Positions 7,972 to 16,568 of a DNA stretch of 64,000 bases are shown here, one piece after another. The stretch covers positions 1-64,000 of the forward strand of contig NZ_JAGGPS010000019.1 in NCBI RefSeq assembly GCF_018613725.1, read 5' to 3'. The DNA is from Hymenobacter sp. ISL-91. Its GTDB lineage: Bacteria > Bacteroidota > Bacteroidia > Cytophagales > Hymenobacteraceae. The position numbers were made by a program, and so were the translations under genes. The notes under the pieces were generated by a model. The model worked only from the letters and a program-made list of their open reading frames with translations. It had not been told where the DNA came from and made no database searches. Within the stretch, counting starts at the first letter, position 1; the number at the start of each line of letters is the position of its first letter.

Positions 7972-9195
7972 ATGGCAGATATTACGTGTTCCTTCTGCAG
8001 TAAGAGCAAGAAAGACGTTACGGTGATGATTTCGGGTATCAATGCCCACATCTGCGAACGGTGCGTGGGGCAGGCCCAGCAAATTCTGAACGAGGAAAAT
8101 AAGATTCGGGCCACTTCCAAGACTCCGAAGTTCAACCTCGTGAAGCCGCGAGAGATGAAGGAGTATCTCGACCAGTATGTGGTGGGCCAGGACGAAGCTA
8201 AAAAGGTGATGTCGGTGGCGGTGTACAACCACTATAAGCGCCTGATGCAGACGCCGCAGAAAGACGATGTGGTGATTGAAAAATCGAACATCATCATGGT
8301 GGGCGAAACAGGTACGGGAAAAACCTTCCTTACGCGCATGCTGGCCAATATTCTGCAGGTGCCTTTCTGTATTGCCGACGCTACCGTGCTTACCGAGGCC
8401 GGCTACGTAGGCGAGGACGTGGAAAGCATCCTGACGCGCCTGTTGCAGGCTGCCGACTACAATGTGGAAGCGGCCGAGCGCGGCATCGTGTACATCGATG
8501 AAATAGACAAAATTGCCCGCAAGAGCGACAACCCCAGCATCACGCGCGACGTGAGCGGCGAGGGCGTGCAGCAGGCCATGCTGAAGCTGCTGGAGGGCAC
8601 TACGGTAAACGTACCACCCCACGGCGGCCGCAAACATCCTGAGCAGAAGATGATTACGGTGAACACCGAGAATATTCTCTTCATCTGCGGCGGGGCCTTT
8701 GTGGGTATTGAGCGCATCATCAAAAACCGCCTCAACACCAAGCCCATTGGTTTTGCCAAAACCCAGCTCGATGAGAAGGTAGACACCAACAACTTCCTGC
8801 GCTACGTCACGGCTCAGGACCTTAAGTCGTTTGGCCTGATACCCGAGCTGATTGGCCGCCTGCCAGTACTCACCCACCTCAATCCGCTCGACCACGCCAC
8901 GCTGCGCAAAATTCTCACGGAGCCCAAGAACTCGATTGTGAAGCAGTACCAGCGCCTGTTCGACATGGAAGGTATAGCGCTAAGCTTCTCGGAAGGCGCG
9001 CTGGAATACATTGTGGTGAAAGCCGATGAGTACCGCCTCGGTGCCCGGGGCCTGCGTAGCATCTGTGAAGGCATCATGACTGATGCTATGTTTGATATGC
9101 CTTCTGAGGAAGGTACCAAGGAGTTGGTAATCGACGAGGACTACGCCCGAAGCAAGTTTGAGCAGACGGCTATGAAGCAGCTACGAGCAGCCTAA
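7972..9195 (+). CDS. clpX: ClpX, AAA+ unfoldase subunit of Clp protease
   Basis: ClpX recognises tagged substrates and threads them into ClpP. The 407-aa protein starts at the ATG at 7972 ([10 protein letters not shown]). The N-terminal zinc-binding domain shows CSFC and CERC (about residues 5-40). The AAA+ module has Walker A GETGTGKT, Walker [11 protein letters not shown] and the pore loop GYVGEDV. The C-terminal sensor-2 arginine is in LGARGLRS. The upstream part of the open frame covers the promoter and leader hairpin, so it is not coding. Confidence 0.97.
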   Translation: MADITCSFCSKSKKDVTVMISGINAHICERCVGQAQQILNEENKIRATSKTPKFNLVKPREMKEYLDQYVVGQDEAKKVMSVAVYNHYKRLMQTPQKDDVVIEKSNIIMVGETGTGKTFLTRMLANILQVPFCIADATVLTEAGYVGEDVESILTRLLQAADYNVEAAERGIVYIDEIDKIARKSDNPSITRDVSGEGVQQAMLKLLEGTTVNVPPHGGRKHPEQKMITVNTENILFICGGAFVGIERIIKNRLNTKPIGFAKTQLDEKVDTNNFLRYVTAQDLKSFGLIPELIGRLPVLTHLNPLDHATLRKILTEPKNSIVKQYQRLFDMEGIALSFSEGALEYIVVKADEYRLGARGLRSICEGIMTDAMFDMPSEEGTKELVIDEDYARSKFEQTAMKQLRAA

Positions 9196-9202
9196 CCTAC
9201 CA

Positions 9203-9266
9203 TTCAGCCATACAGCACGGGGCCATCCTTCTATACTGAAGGATGGCCCCGTGCTGTATGGCTGAA
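9203..9266. terminator. Perfect 29-bp hairpin after clpX
   Basis: The arms 9203-9231 and 9238-9266 are perfectly complementary over 29 bp with a 6-nt loop (TATACT). There is no following T-run, so ordinary intrinsic termination is less certain than the stem strength suggests. It begins 8 bp after the clpX stop. Confidence 0.8.
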
Positions 9267-9312
9267 CAGAAGCCTGAACGCCGGACGCTTTTCAGCTAAT
9301 AAACAGGGGTGG

Positions 9313-9320
9313 TATCTTTG
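9313..9320 (+). promoter_or_regulatory. -7 element of the ClC gene, almost no leader
   Basis: TATCTTTG ends only 5 bp before the ATG at 9326. In Bacteroidota the start site lies a few bases past this element, so the mRNA would be leaderless, or translation would use the second ATG at 9338. Confidence 0.6.
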
Positions 9321-9325
9321 CCCCT

Positions 9326-10597
9326 ATGAACTTTACCATGAGACGCCGGGCGCTGGCGTGGCGGCAGCAGCTCGACCAGCCACTACGATTTAACCCATTC
9401 GTATTCAGCAAGATATTCCTACTTTGGGTAGCCATAGGTATTGTGGGCGGCCTGATTGCGGGGCTCTACTGGACGGTGCTGGAGCTGTTGCTGCACGGGC
9501 TGAGCTGGGTTGAGGGGGGGTACGTTATTCCGCTGATGGGCGCGGCCGGACTGTTGGCCGGACTGATTATCCACCGATTGGGCGACCCGGGTGAGATGGA
9601 CCTCATTGTGAACAACATCCGCTTTAAAGGAGGACGGCTGGAGCCAGGCAACAACCCTGCAATGGTGCTTTCGTCGCTGCTGTGCATTGCCAGCGGTGGC
9701 AGCGCCGGCCCCGAGGCCCCGTTGGTGCAGGTGGTGGGCTCGACTGGCACCTGGATTGCCCGTAAGCTGCGTATTCGCGGCGAAGACCTTCGCTCATTGA
9801 GTATTGCGGGTATGGCGGCGGCTTTTACGGCCCTGTTCGGGGCTCCGTTGGGCGGCACACTCTTCGCCCTCGAAATTCTGCACCACAAGCACGTCACGGA
9901 ATATTACCAGGCCCTGATGCCGGCACTGGTGGCCAGCTGTTCGAGCTACGTGGTATTCGTGCTCATTACCCACATCGGCATTGGGCCAACCTGGTCGTTT
10001 CCGGTGCTGGGTACTCCTACCCTCAACGACTCGTTTTACGCCGTGCTGTACGGTCTGGCAGGCACAGCCGTTGGTTGGGGGTTCATCTTTCTGGTACGAC
10101 GCCTGCGCAAAGGCTTTGCATTGATGACGGTACCCATCTACATCAAAATGCTGGTGGGCGGCCTGATAGTTGGCACCATTGCGTATTTCGTGCCCCTGTC
10201 GCGCTACTTCAGCCACGACCAGCTACAGGTGCTGCTGGAGCAGCCTTTTACGCTGCAGATGTTGCTGGGACTACTGGTTGCCAAGTTGCTGGCCATTGCA
10301 TTTACCGTTACTTCGGGCTGGAGGGGTGGCTTTATCATTCCGCTGTTTTTTGTGGGCGCCGTCACCGGCCTCATTCTCGACCAGCTGTTTCCAGGCCAAA
10401 ACTTGGCCCTGATTCTGGTAAGCTGCATGGCCGCCATCAACGCCTGCGTGACGCGCACCCCCATCAGCACGGCTGTGTTGTTGGCTACCATGACGGGCTT
10501 CCACCAATTCATCCCGATTATGTTTGCCAGTCTCACCGGCTTCTTCCTGGCTCCCAAAACGCCCCTCATCAACGCGCAACTGGGTCGCCCCGAGTAG
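9326..10597 (+). CDS. ClC-family chloride channel or proton/chloride antiporter
   Basis: This 423-aa inner-membrane protein carries the three signature anion-binding loops of ClC proteins: GSAGPEAP (about 126-133), GAPLGGTLFALE (about 170) and GWRGGFIIP (about 330). The first loop has Ala where GxEGP proteins have Gly. The glutamate of GPEAP is the gating glutamate position, so proton coupling is possible. About ten hydrophobic helices are visible. No C-terminal CBS domains are present. The start at 9326 leaves a 5-bp gap from the -7 element; the alternative ATG at 9338 would remove four residues. Confidence 0.93.
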   Translation: MNFTMRRRALAWRQQLDQPLRFNPFVFSKIFLLWVAIGIVGGLIAGLYWTVLELLLHGLSWVEGGYVIPLMGAAGLLAGLIIHRLGDPGEMDLIVNNIRFKGGRLEPGNNPAMVLSSLLCIASGGSAGPEAPLVQVVGSTGTWIARKLRIRGEDLRSLSIAGMAAAFTALFGAPLGGTLFALEILHHKHVTEYYQALMPALVASCSSYVVFVLITHIGIGPTWSFPVLGTPTLNDSFYAVLYGLAGTAVGWGFIFLVRRLRKGFALMTVPIYIKMLVGGLIVGTIAYFVPLSRYFSHDQLQVLLEQPFTLQMLLGLLVAKLLAIAFTVTSGWRGGFIIPLFFVGAVTGLILDQLFPGQNLALILVSCMAAINACVTRTPISTAVLLATMTGFHQFIPIMFASLTGFFLAPKTPLINAQLGRPE

Positions 10598-10668
10598 CAG
10601 GGCATATTGGCTAGTCCGCATCCTGTGGCCTCCCTCCTGCTGTAGTTGTCTTTTATCCGCTAGCTAAC

Positions 10669-10684
10669 AGCTGTTTGCAAAGCC
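10669..10684. repeat. Solitary arm of the 150-bp repeat family
   Basis: AGCTGTTTGCAAAGCC differs by one base from the terminal arm of the element at 25637 (AGCTGTTTACAAAGCC). No second arm is found nearby, so this is a decayed or chance copy. Confidence 0.4.
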
Positions 10685-10798
10685 GAAAGAACCACATACT
10701 GATTAATTCCGGGTATTTTCCTGACAGCTTCCCAATAACAAACGCTGTATAGCAACACCATTAGCCGGCTGAAATCATACAGTTCGACTGAATCTACT

Positions 10799-11158
10799 AT
10801 GCCTCGACCTGCTACTATAGCCCAACGGCAGCACTTGGTGGCCCAACGGCTGCCGGAGCCACCCATGGCGCCGGAGCGCCCACCCTATGCGGCCGACTTC
10901 GCCGAAGGGTTGGCTTACCAGTTTGCCCACGCTACGCCGGCGCAGGTACCAACACTGTTGCAGACCCACTTTCCGGCTCCCGACCAACTCGACTGTGCCT
11001 ACTTGGCCAGTGTGCTACAAGCTATAGATGAAGCACGCTACTGCGAACGAGAAGTGGGCTGCGGCACCGATTTTGTATTCTGGGGCATCGAGTACTCGGC
11101 TCCGAACGTAGCCGCGGCCCGCAACTGGCTGGAAAATGTGCGGGTCCGGCTTGCCTGA
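10799..11158 (+). CDS. Hypothetical protein, 119 aa
   Basis: I do not recognise this family. The protein is soluble, with no signal peptide or membrane segment. Its N terminus is rich in Pro and Arg (PEPPMAPERPP) and its C-terminal half has a conserved look (CEREVGCGTDFVFWGIEYS), with two cysteines. Base composition and codon pattern resemble the neighbours, and opposite-strand frames are shorter. It sits alone between the ClC gene and the sensor-like gene at 11398 without an obvious promoter element. Confidence 0.55.
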   Translation: MPRPATIAQRQHLVAQRLPEPPMAPERPPYAADFAEGLAYQFAHATPAQVPTLLQTHFPAPDQLDCAYLASVLQAIDEARYCEREVGCGTDFVFWGIEYSAPNVAAARNWLENVRVRLA

Positions 11159-11397
11159 ACAGTATCAACATCCTCAAGCTGTTTAGAAAGGGCAATTTGT
11201 GCGGGTAATTTCGTTCTGCCTTAAACAGCATTATTTCGGGCGGGGCAGGCGGTGCGAACTGTGGGGCCAGGGATGGCCGCCATTGAGTGCTTGGCATAGC
11301 CTCCAGGCGGTTGGTATTGTCGTGTTCAACGCGTATTTTTAGTAGTTGCGGATTAGCTAAAACAAACGACGCTACCATTTTATATGCCCCGTACAGC

Positions 11398-12072
11398 ATG
11401 AACATACTTGTTGGAATTCATTACAGAACCCGGTTGTTTGTGCTGTTTTTGCTCGTGATGCTGGCCGTACTGGGCAGCAGCATGCTCGAACGACACCTGT
11501 TGCACCGCTTAGGCACGTCGGTTTCATCGTTGTACCAAGACCGCTTACTGCCGGCAATGGGCCTTTATGAGCTCAACGATTTGCTGTATACCCGGCAGAG
11601 TGAGCTGGAAAATTATCTGGCCACTGCGCCATCAGCCCGCTTGGCAGCTACCCCGGCCCGGCTTCTTATATACCGCCAGCAACTCGACGCGCTGGTTCAG
11701 CAGCACCGGGAAACCTACTTGGTAGCCGAGGAGAAACAAGCGCTAGGGGCGTTTCAGAAACAGCTTGACCGCTTCAATGCTTTCGAAGGGCAATTGGTGG
11801 CGGCGGCTGGGCCACTCACAGCCACGCAGGCCACGGAGGTAGCACGACAGTTCCGGCAGCTACACAACAGCCTCGGCCAACTCAAACGAATTCAGCAGCG
11901 AGTGGGCCAGCAACTGCTACTACGGGCCCGGGCGACGGAGGGAAACGCTGAGCTGCTGAGCAACATTAAAATTGCGTTGCTGCTGTTTTTTACGCTGGCC
12001 ATCCAGCATGCGCTCCTGACGGCGCGCCATCCGTTGGCTTCGAAAAAACTGCCGGATTTTCGGATGAACTGA
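11398..12072 (+). CDS. Membrane-anchored four-helix-bundle sensor protein lacking an output domain
   Basis: The 224-aa protein has an N-terminal membrane helix (about residues 11-30, FVLFLLVMLAVLG), a periplasmic helical stretch of about 150 residues rich in Gln, Leu and Ala, and a second membrane helix (about 190-212). This is the layout of the 4HB sensor domain of chemoreceptors and some sensor kinases. It ends directly after the second helix, with no HAMP, signalling or kinase domain. It may work with a separate partner or be a remnant. The start ATG at 11398 is chosen just before the hydrophobic segment. Confidence 0.7.
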   Translation: MNILVGIHYRTRLFVLFLLVMLAVLGSSMLERHLLHRLGTSVSSLYQDRLLPAMGLYELNDLLYTRQSELENYLATAPSARLAATPARLLIYRQQLDALVQQHRETYLVAEEKQALGAFQKQLDRFNAFEGQLVAAAGPLTATQATEVARQFRQLHNSLGQLKRIQQRVGQQLLLRARATEGNAELLSNIKIALLLFFTLAIQHALLTARHPLASKKLPDFRMN

Positions 12073-12215
12073 CATATCAACCCGGGTTGAGGTAGGCTTG
12101 TGCCGCTGTGCGCAAGCCACAGCTAACGACTACCCAGGGAGCCTGTGCCTGGGCGTGGGCGGACGCTCGGCCCGGGTTGCCCGCCAAATAATCAATGGCC
12201 ATCAGCCTCCAGAAC

Positions 12216-12269
12216 AGCGTGGGGCCCTGCCGTACCTGGCTTACGCCGGATGCAGCAGGGCCCCACGCT
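12216..12269 (-). terminator. Hairpin after the TerC gene
   Basis: A perfect 15-bp stem (12216-12230 with 12255-12269) has a 24-nt loop. It lies 16 bp beyond the stop of the minus-strand TerC gene. It lacks a clear T-run. Confidence 0.6.
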
Positions 12270-12285
12270 ATTGGGCATAGGCCGC

Positions 12286-13059
12286 TTAATCGAAGTTGGA
12301 ATCGCGCAGGTGCACGGGGCCTTGGGGCGACTTTTTGCGCAGCCGAATGTTGAATAGCTCGACCAGCAGCGAGAAAGCCATTGCGAAGTACAGGTAGCCC
12401 TTCTCGATTTCCTGGTGACCGGCTTCCATTACCAGCATCACCCCAATCATAATCAGGAACGACAGCGCCAACACCTTGATAGTAGGGTTGTTGTTGACGA
12501 AGCCAGCTACTGCACCCGAGAAGGCCAACATCAGGCCCATTGAAATAACCACGGCTATAATCATCACCAGCACGTTGTCGACCAAGCCGACGGCCGTCAG
12601 AATGGAATCGAAGCTGAATACAATGTCGACCAAGATAATTTGGAAGATGACATTGCTCATGGTAGCCGAGCCGACGCTGGGTGTGTCTGTTTCCTCTTCG
12701 CCCTGTAGCTTGGTGTGCAGCTCGGTGGTGCTTTTGTAAATCAGGAACAGGCCACCGCCCAGCAGAATCAAGTCGCGGCCACTCACGCCGAACGGCACAT
12801 CCTGCCAGGGCAGATTAAGCGTAAACAGTGCCTCCCGCAGCCCAATAATCCAGCTGATACTCAGCAGCAGTCCGAGCCGGAATACCAAGGCCAGAATAAG
12901 GCCGATTGTACGCCCGCGCGCCTGTTGCGCGGCCGGCAGCCGGTTGACGATGATGGAGATAAAGATGATATTATCGATGCCCAGCACTATTTCCATCAGC
13001 GTCAGCGTGAGCAGACTAACCCAGGTAGCAGGCTCAGCGAAAGCGGCAAAGTCGTACAT
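12286..13059 (-). CDS. TerC-family integral membrane protein
   Basis: TerC proteins are seven- to nine-helix inner-membrane proteins linked to tellurite resistance and, in several bacteria, to manganese export during protein secretion. This 257-aa member has the conserved acidic motifs of the family: EIVLGIDNIIFIS near residue 23 and DIVFSFDSILTAVG near residue 145, which are likely metal-coordinating. The cytosolic loop between them is acidic (GEEETD). A promoter with TATTTTTG (13204-13211) lies about 145 bp upstream on the minus strand, leaving a long leader that could be regulatory. Confidence 0.92.
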   Translation of the reverse strand: MYDFAAFAEPATWVSLLTLTLMEIVLGIDNIIFISIIVNRLPAAQQARGRTIGLILALVFRLGLLLSISWIIGLREALFTLNLPWQDVPFGVSGRDLILLGGGLFLIYKSTTELHTKLQGEEETDTPSVGSATMSNVIFQIILVDIVFSFDSILTAVGLVDNVLVMIIAVVISMGLMLAFSGAVAGFVNNNPTIKVLALSFLIMIGVMLVMEAGHQEIEKGYLYFAMAFSLLVELFNIRLRKKSPQGPVHLRDSNFD

Positions 13060-13203
13060 GAAACGTAAGGAAGTGGTAAAGGTGAAAAATTGGAGGTTCA
13101 GGCGAATGCGGCTTCCTCAACATGTTGTAGCCGTTGCCAGGTATGACGCGGGGTTGTTACCGGGGCGCAAATTGCATTGAAAGGAAGGGAGGAAACCCGG
13201 TGG

Positions 13204-13211
13204 CAAAAATA
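13204..13211 (-). promoter_or_regulatory. -7 element of the TerC gene
   Basis: TATTTTTG on the minus strand matches TAnnTTTG. It implies a leader of about 140 nt before the TerC start at 13059. I do not see a clear -33 TTG. Confidence 0.45.
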
Positions 13212-13316
13212 CGCCCCTTTCCTTACAGAACTTACGCAAAAGAGTTGCGCCCTGCAGCTATAGTCCGCGGCTGGAGCTTCGCGCTGCAGGCGCTTTGTAC
13301 AGGTGCTATTATGCTG

Positions 13317-13742
13317 TTAGCTCACCATGTCGCCGCTGGCCTCAGGCTGGTGCAACACGGCCTCAACCAGGTAAGTAGCCTCGCCCTTGGGCATGGGCCA
13401 CACCACTGTATCGCCGGGGCGGCAGCCGAGTACGGCAGTGGCCACGGGGGCCAGAATGGATATTTTGTTGGCCTTAATGTCGGCGTGGCGGGGATATACG
13501 AGCGTAATTTCGAGCGTACTGTCGTTGGTTACGTTGCGCAGTCGCACGCACGAGTTCATCGTTACCACGTCAGGCAGCACCTCATACGAATCCACCATTT
13601 CGGCCCGCTTCAACTCCCGCTCCAACCCTTCAACCACCCGATTGCCCGTTTGCTGGCGCTCCAGGCGTACCAGTTCGAGCAGGCGCTGGTAATCGACCTT
13701 CGTAATATAGATGGGGCCGGAAGTAGATGGGGTGGATTTCAT
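13317..13742 (-). CDS. GreA/GreB-type protein (Rnk-like), RNA-polymerase secondary-channel family
   Basis: The 141-aa protein has an N-terminal helical segment (about 15-60) that could form the Gre coiled coil, and a C-terminal FKBP-like Gre domain (about 65-140: SCVRLRNVTND, LVYPRHADIKANKISILAPV, GCRPGDTVVWPMPKG). Full GreA has about 158 residues with a long coiled coil carrying two acidic tip residues. This shorter protein fits the Rnk-type subfamily that binds RNA polymerase without classic cleavage activity. The start at 13742 (MKSTPSTSG) avoids an upstream hydrophobic stretch unlike the family. Confidence 0.85.
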   Translation of the reverse strand: MKSTPSTSGPIYITKVDYQRLLELVRLERQQTGNRVVEGLERELKRAEMVDSYEVLPDVVTMNSCVRLRNVTNDSTLEITLVYPRHADIKANKISILAPVATAVLGCRPGDTVVWPMPKGEATYLVEAVLHQPEASGDMVS

Positions 13743-13935
13743 GGATGAAAAGGCAAAAAAATGAAAGAATATGCACGGCATGGCCAGCAGGTGGCCGAAG
13801 TGCTTTGCTCAAGTTACTAAAAAGGGTGCGGGCCGGGCAGTGCGCCGCTGGTGGCAGGTGGCCACTAGCAACGGCAGATGATGATTTGCGCCCAGGGTCA
13901 GCGGGCAAATACCTCCTGGCTAGCGCTGCTGCAAC

Positions 13936-14400
13936 TTATTTATATACTGCATGGAATACGGCCAGCGGGGCGCGGCGGCCCACGTTCAGCATCAGTGTGT
14001 CGCCCTGCAGGGTGTAATTGTCGGCCTGGTTGAGGGCATCGAGGAAACCACGCTCATTTTCGGGGCCGGGGCAGGCACGAAGTGTTGTGAGCACGTTGGT
14101 GAAGCGTAGGCGCATCTGCTGCTCGTTCAGCTCGTACGAGCCGTTGAGGTTGTTGCAGCCCCCGTAGCCCACCACGCGGCTACTGTCGGTGAGCATGAAG
14201 TAGGCGTCGCGCTCCTGGCCGGCAACCATTTTCACGGGCTGGCCTTCCAGCATCACCAGCTGCCAGTGCCGGTTTAGCAGGCCATTGGTGTTTGGCTTCA
14301 TTCCGGCAGTGCTTTCGGGCATGGTTACCGCATTTTTAGTCGATTCGCAGCCGGTTAGCAGTATGGGCGCGAGTAGCAGCGCAAGCAGGCAGTTTTTCAT
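13936..14400 (-). CDS. META-domain lipoprotein (HslJ-like)
   Basis: The 154-aa protein has a signal peptide ending in a lipobox (LLTGC, Cys18), so it should be a membrane-anchored lipoprotein. The rest is one META domain: it begins NRHWQLVMLEGQPV and shows the hallmark GGCNNLNGSY and the ACPGPENERGFLDAL segment. META domains occur in HslJ and in many secreted proteins linked to heat shock or cell-envelope stress; the precise role is unknown. Confidence 0.9.
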   Translation of the reverse strand: MKNCLLALLLAPILLTGCESTKNAVTMPESTAGMKPNTNGLLNRHWQLVMLEGQPVKMVAGQERDAYFMLTDSSRVVGYGGCNNLNGSYELNEQQMRLRFTNVLTTLRACPGPENERGFLDALNQADNYTLQGDTLMLNVGRRAPLAVFHAVYK

Positions 14401-14443
14401 GGTAGTCTTTTGGGGTCATGACGTACGCAAAAGCAGCTAAAAG

Positions 14444-14477
14444 TAGGTAGCGCGAAGCCGGGGCTTCGCGCTACCTA
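14444..14477. terminator. Perfect 16-bp hairpin between two minus-strand genes
   Basis: The stem 14444-14459 with 14462-14477 has only two unpaired bases between the arms. It reads TAGGTAGCGCGAAGCC on the left arm. It follows the 5-hydroxyisourate hydrolase gene on the minus strand. The arm shares AGCGCGAA with the element at 54498, so it may be a repeat remnant acting as a terminator. Confidence 0.6.
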
Positions 14478-14532
14478 TCTATGCCCAGACGTAGGTCTTG
14501 CACACAGTGAAAAAGAAGAACAGAGGCGAAAA

Positions 14533-14961
14533 TCAGCTGCCCCGGTAAGTGGAGTAGCCAAACGCCGACAGCGTAATCGGTACATGGTAGTGGGCGCCAT
14601 CCGTCAGCTCAAATACCACTTCAATGTAGGGGTAAAACGACTGCTGCTTTTTGGCTTCGAAGTACGGCTTGGTGAGGAAAGTGAGTTTAAAAATACCCTG
14701 CTGTCCGGCTGGCTGACCAGCGGTGGGCAGGAAGTTGCCGATACGGCCAGCCGCATCGGTCTGGCTTTCGGCCACCGCCCGCCAGCTTTTCTTGGCCGCA
14801 TCATACTTTTCGAGGCGCACCGTTACGCCCGCCGCTGGCATGCCCTGGTTGATGTCGAGGATATGGGTGCTCAGCTGGTAGGCTGGCGGAGTCTGAGACT
14901 TTTGCTGGGCCATGCTTAGCAGTGGCAACAAGCTCAGAAGGGCAATCAGAAGGTTTTTCAT
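14533..14961 (-). CDS. uraH: Exported 5-hydroxyisourate hydrolase (transthyretin-related)
   Basis: The enzyme hydrolyses 5-hydroxyisourate, the product of urate oxidation, to OHCU. The 142-aa protein has a clear signal peptide (residues 1-18, ending SMA), so it acts in the periplasm. The mature part begins YQLSTHILDINQGMPAAGV, the start of the transthyretin-like fold, and ends in SAFGYSTYRGS, the C-terminal tetrapeptide signature of the hydrolase that separates it from transthyretin. Other urate-pathway genes are not in the window. A GlcG/HbpS-type gene lies just upstream. Confidence 0.93.
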   Translation of the reverse strand: MKNLLIALLSLLPLLSMAQQKSQTPPAYQLSTHILDINQGMPAAGVTVRLEKYDAAKKSWRAVAESQTDAAGRIGNFLPTAGQPAGQQGIFKLTFLTKPYFEAKKQQSFYPYIEVVFELTDGAHYHVPITLSAFGYSTYRGS

Positions 14962-15013
14962 GCGAAATTGACAGGACTACAAGTAAAAGATGGCCGCCAG
15001 AGGCAGCCGTGAA

Positions 15014-15544
15014 CTACGGAGTGGTAATGCCCGCTTCGGGCATGCTGGCCGCGTGGCCGATGAGGTCGTCGTTTTCGGCCCCGCCCCCGCCCGATACACC
15101 TATTGCCCCAATTACCTGGCCCTGGTAGCGCAAGGGTACTCCGCCGCCAAGCAGCAGCAGTTCGGGCAGATTAGCCAGGTTCTGGGTATCGGGGTTGGCG
15201 CGGGCTTTGCGACCCAGCACCAGCGTGGAGGTTTTAGTTGATAAAGCGGTGAAAGCCTTGCGGCGGGATGCCTCGGTATTATGCGGCCCTACCCCATCGC
15301 CCTGCGCGAGCAATATGGTCTGGCCACTGGCATCTACTACGGCCACCGACACCTGGTGGTTAAGCGTGGCCGCCTTGGCACGGGCGCGGGCCGCCAGCTC
15401 CAGGGCAGTGGCCAGCGTCAGGCGAAAAGCCGGCGCTACCGCAATGCTGGTACTGGGAGCAGCCGGCCGGGTGGTTTGTGCCACGGCCAGGCCCGGTAGC
15501 AACATGGCCAAGCTCAGGCCGGCCAGTTTTCTTACTTTACGCAT
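15014..15544 (-). CDS. Exported GlcG/HbpS-family protein
   Basis: The 176-aa protein has a signal peptide (about 1-22, ending AVA) and one GlcG/HbpS domain (about 40-170: VSVAVVDASGQTILLAQGDG, SRRKAFTALSTKTST, GVPLRYQGQVIGAIGVSGG). Members bind haem in Streptomyces HbpS or are encoded beside glycolate or propanediol genes; for most the role is unknown. It lies about 50 bp upstream of uraH on the same strand, which suggests co-transcription. Its own C terminus ends soon after the GG-rich loop. Confidence 0.88.
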   Translation of the reverse strand: MRKVRKLAGLSLAMLLPGLAVAQTTRPAAPSTSIAVAPAFRLTLATALELAARARAKAATLNHQVSVAVVDASGQTILLAQGDGVGPHNTEASRRKAFTALSTKTSTLVLGRKARANPDTQNLANLPELLLLGGGVPLRYQGQVIGAIGVSGGGGAENDDLIGHAASMPEAGITTP

Positions 15545-15578
15545 CAGGTATGCATGTCAATTAAAACAGGAAACGAGC

Positions 15579-16520
15579 CTAGCGCTGCTGGCGAAACAGA
15601 TGTACCAGTGCCTGGCCCGACTTTTTGCCGGCCTCAGTGGCAATGTACAGGTCGCCGGCGGGCGTAAAGGCCAGTCCTTCGGCCTGCGGAAACAGATTTT
15701 CCGGCAGCGTTGCAACGGCCAGCAGCTCGCCGTTGTCGGCCAGCTCCACCAGCGCATTCTGGCGGGCCGATAATACGAATACGTGTCCGGTGAGCGGATG
15801 GACAGCTACGGCCGAAGGCGCAAAGCTCTTGAATCCGCCCGCGCCCTTCTTGCCCTTTTTGCCTTTCGTTGTTGCTTCCGGAGCAGCAGGCTGGGGTACG
15901 GCCGCCACAATGGCATCAACATCAAGCACGTAGGCCGCCGGCGTTTGTACCTTGTAGGTGGTGGGGTCGAGGCGGTACACGGCGCGTTTGGTGGCGGTCA
16001 GGTCGCCACCCGGAGTGCCTTTGCAGGCCACCAGCAGCGTTTTCGAGCGGGCATCGTAGGTAAGGCCCTCGGCGTTATTGTCGATAGTGAGGCCGGTTTG
16101 ATACTGCTTGGTACCGGTAGCCGAATAGCGAAACAGCGTACCGTCGCTGCGCAGGATAAACCAGTCGTCGCCCACCCGGGCCAGGTCTTCATAGTCGCCG
16201 GCCGGTCCGAAATCCACCGTGTTGGTCACGCGCTTATCGGCCAGGCTGTACTCGTAGAGTCGGCCCGCTTCGTCCTGCACGCCGGTCAGCTGGCCGTCGC
16301 GGCTCAGCACAATCCCCGATAGCTCAGCCAGCTCGGCAGGCATAGGATACGTGGCAGCTGGCCGGCTGAAATCGTAGGCCAGGCGGCTCGTGAGCGGCAC
16401 GCTGCCGCTGCTGATACCCGGGCCAGTAGCAGCGGTGGCAGCCAGCATCGTGGGGGTATCGGAAGCAGGCGCGCAGTAGTTGAGCAACAGCGCCAGGGGC
16501 AAAAACAGTGGGTTGAACAT
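15579..16520 (-). CDS. Exported beta-propeller protein, SdiA-regulated-like
   Basis: The 313-aa protein has a hydrophobic N terminus with a Cys at residue 16 (LLLNYCAP), so it may be a lipoprotein. Repeated motifs follow of the SdiA-regulated/NHL-like propeller type: LSGIVLSRDGQLTGVQDEAGRLYEY, DYEDLARVGDDWFILRSDG, NNAEGLTYDARSKTLLVACKG and QAEGLAFTPAGDLYIATEAG at its end. A Lys/Gly-rich insert (KGKKGKKGAGG, about 220-230) interrupts the fold. Related propellers often bind calcium or act as phytase-like enzymes, but no catalytic set can be assigned. It probably shares a transcript with the two downstream genes. Confidence 0.75.
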   Translation of the reverse strand: MFNPLFLPLALLLNYCAPASDTPTMLAATAATGPGISSGSVPLTSRLAYDFSRPAATYPMPAELAELSGIVLSRDGQLTGVQDEAGRLYEYSLADKRVTNTVDFGPAGDYEDLARVGDDWFILRSDGTLFRYSATGTKQYQTGLTIDNNAEGLTYDARSKTLLVACKGTPGGDLTATKRAVYRLDPTTYKVQTPAAYVLDVDAIVAAVPQPAAPEATTKGKKGKKGAGGFKSFAPSAVAVHPLTGHVFVLSARQNALVELADNGELLAVATLPENLFPQAEGLAFTPAGDLYIATEAGKKSGQALVHLFRQQR

Positions 16521-16568
16521 ACCAGGTATGATTGGGTTCGGGTAACCAGTAAAAGAAATAAAGGGAAG

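Noticed and set aside
13060..13200. yybP-ykoY manganese riboswitch before the TerC gene
   Set aside because: CAACAUGUUGAGGAAGCC recalls part of it, but the GGGGAGUA core is missing.
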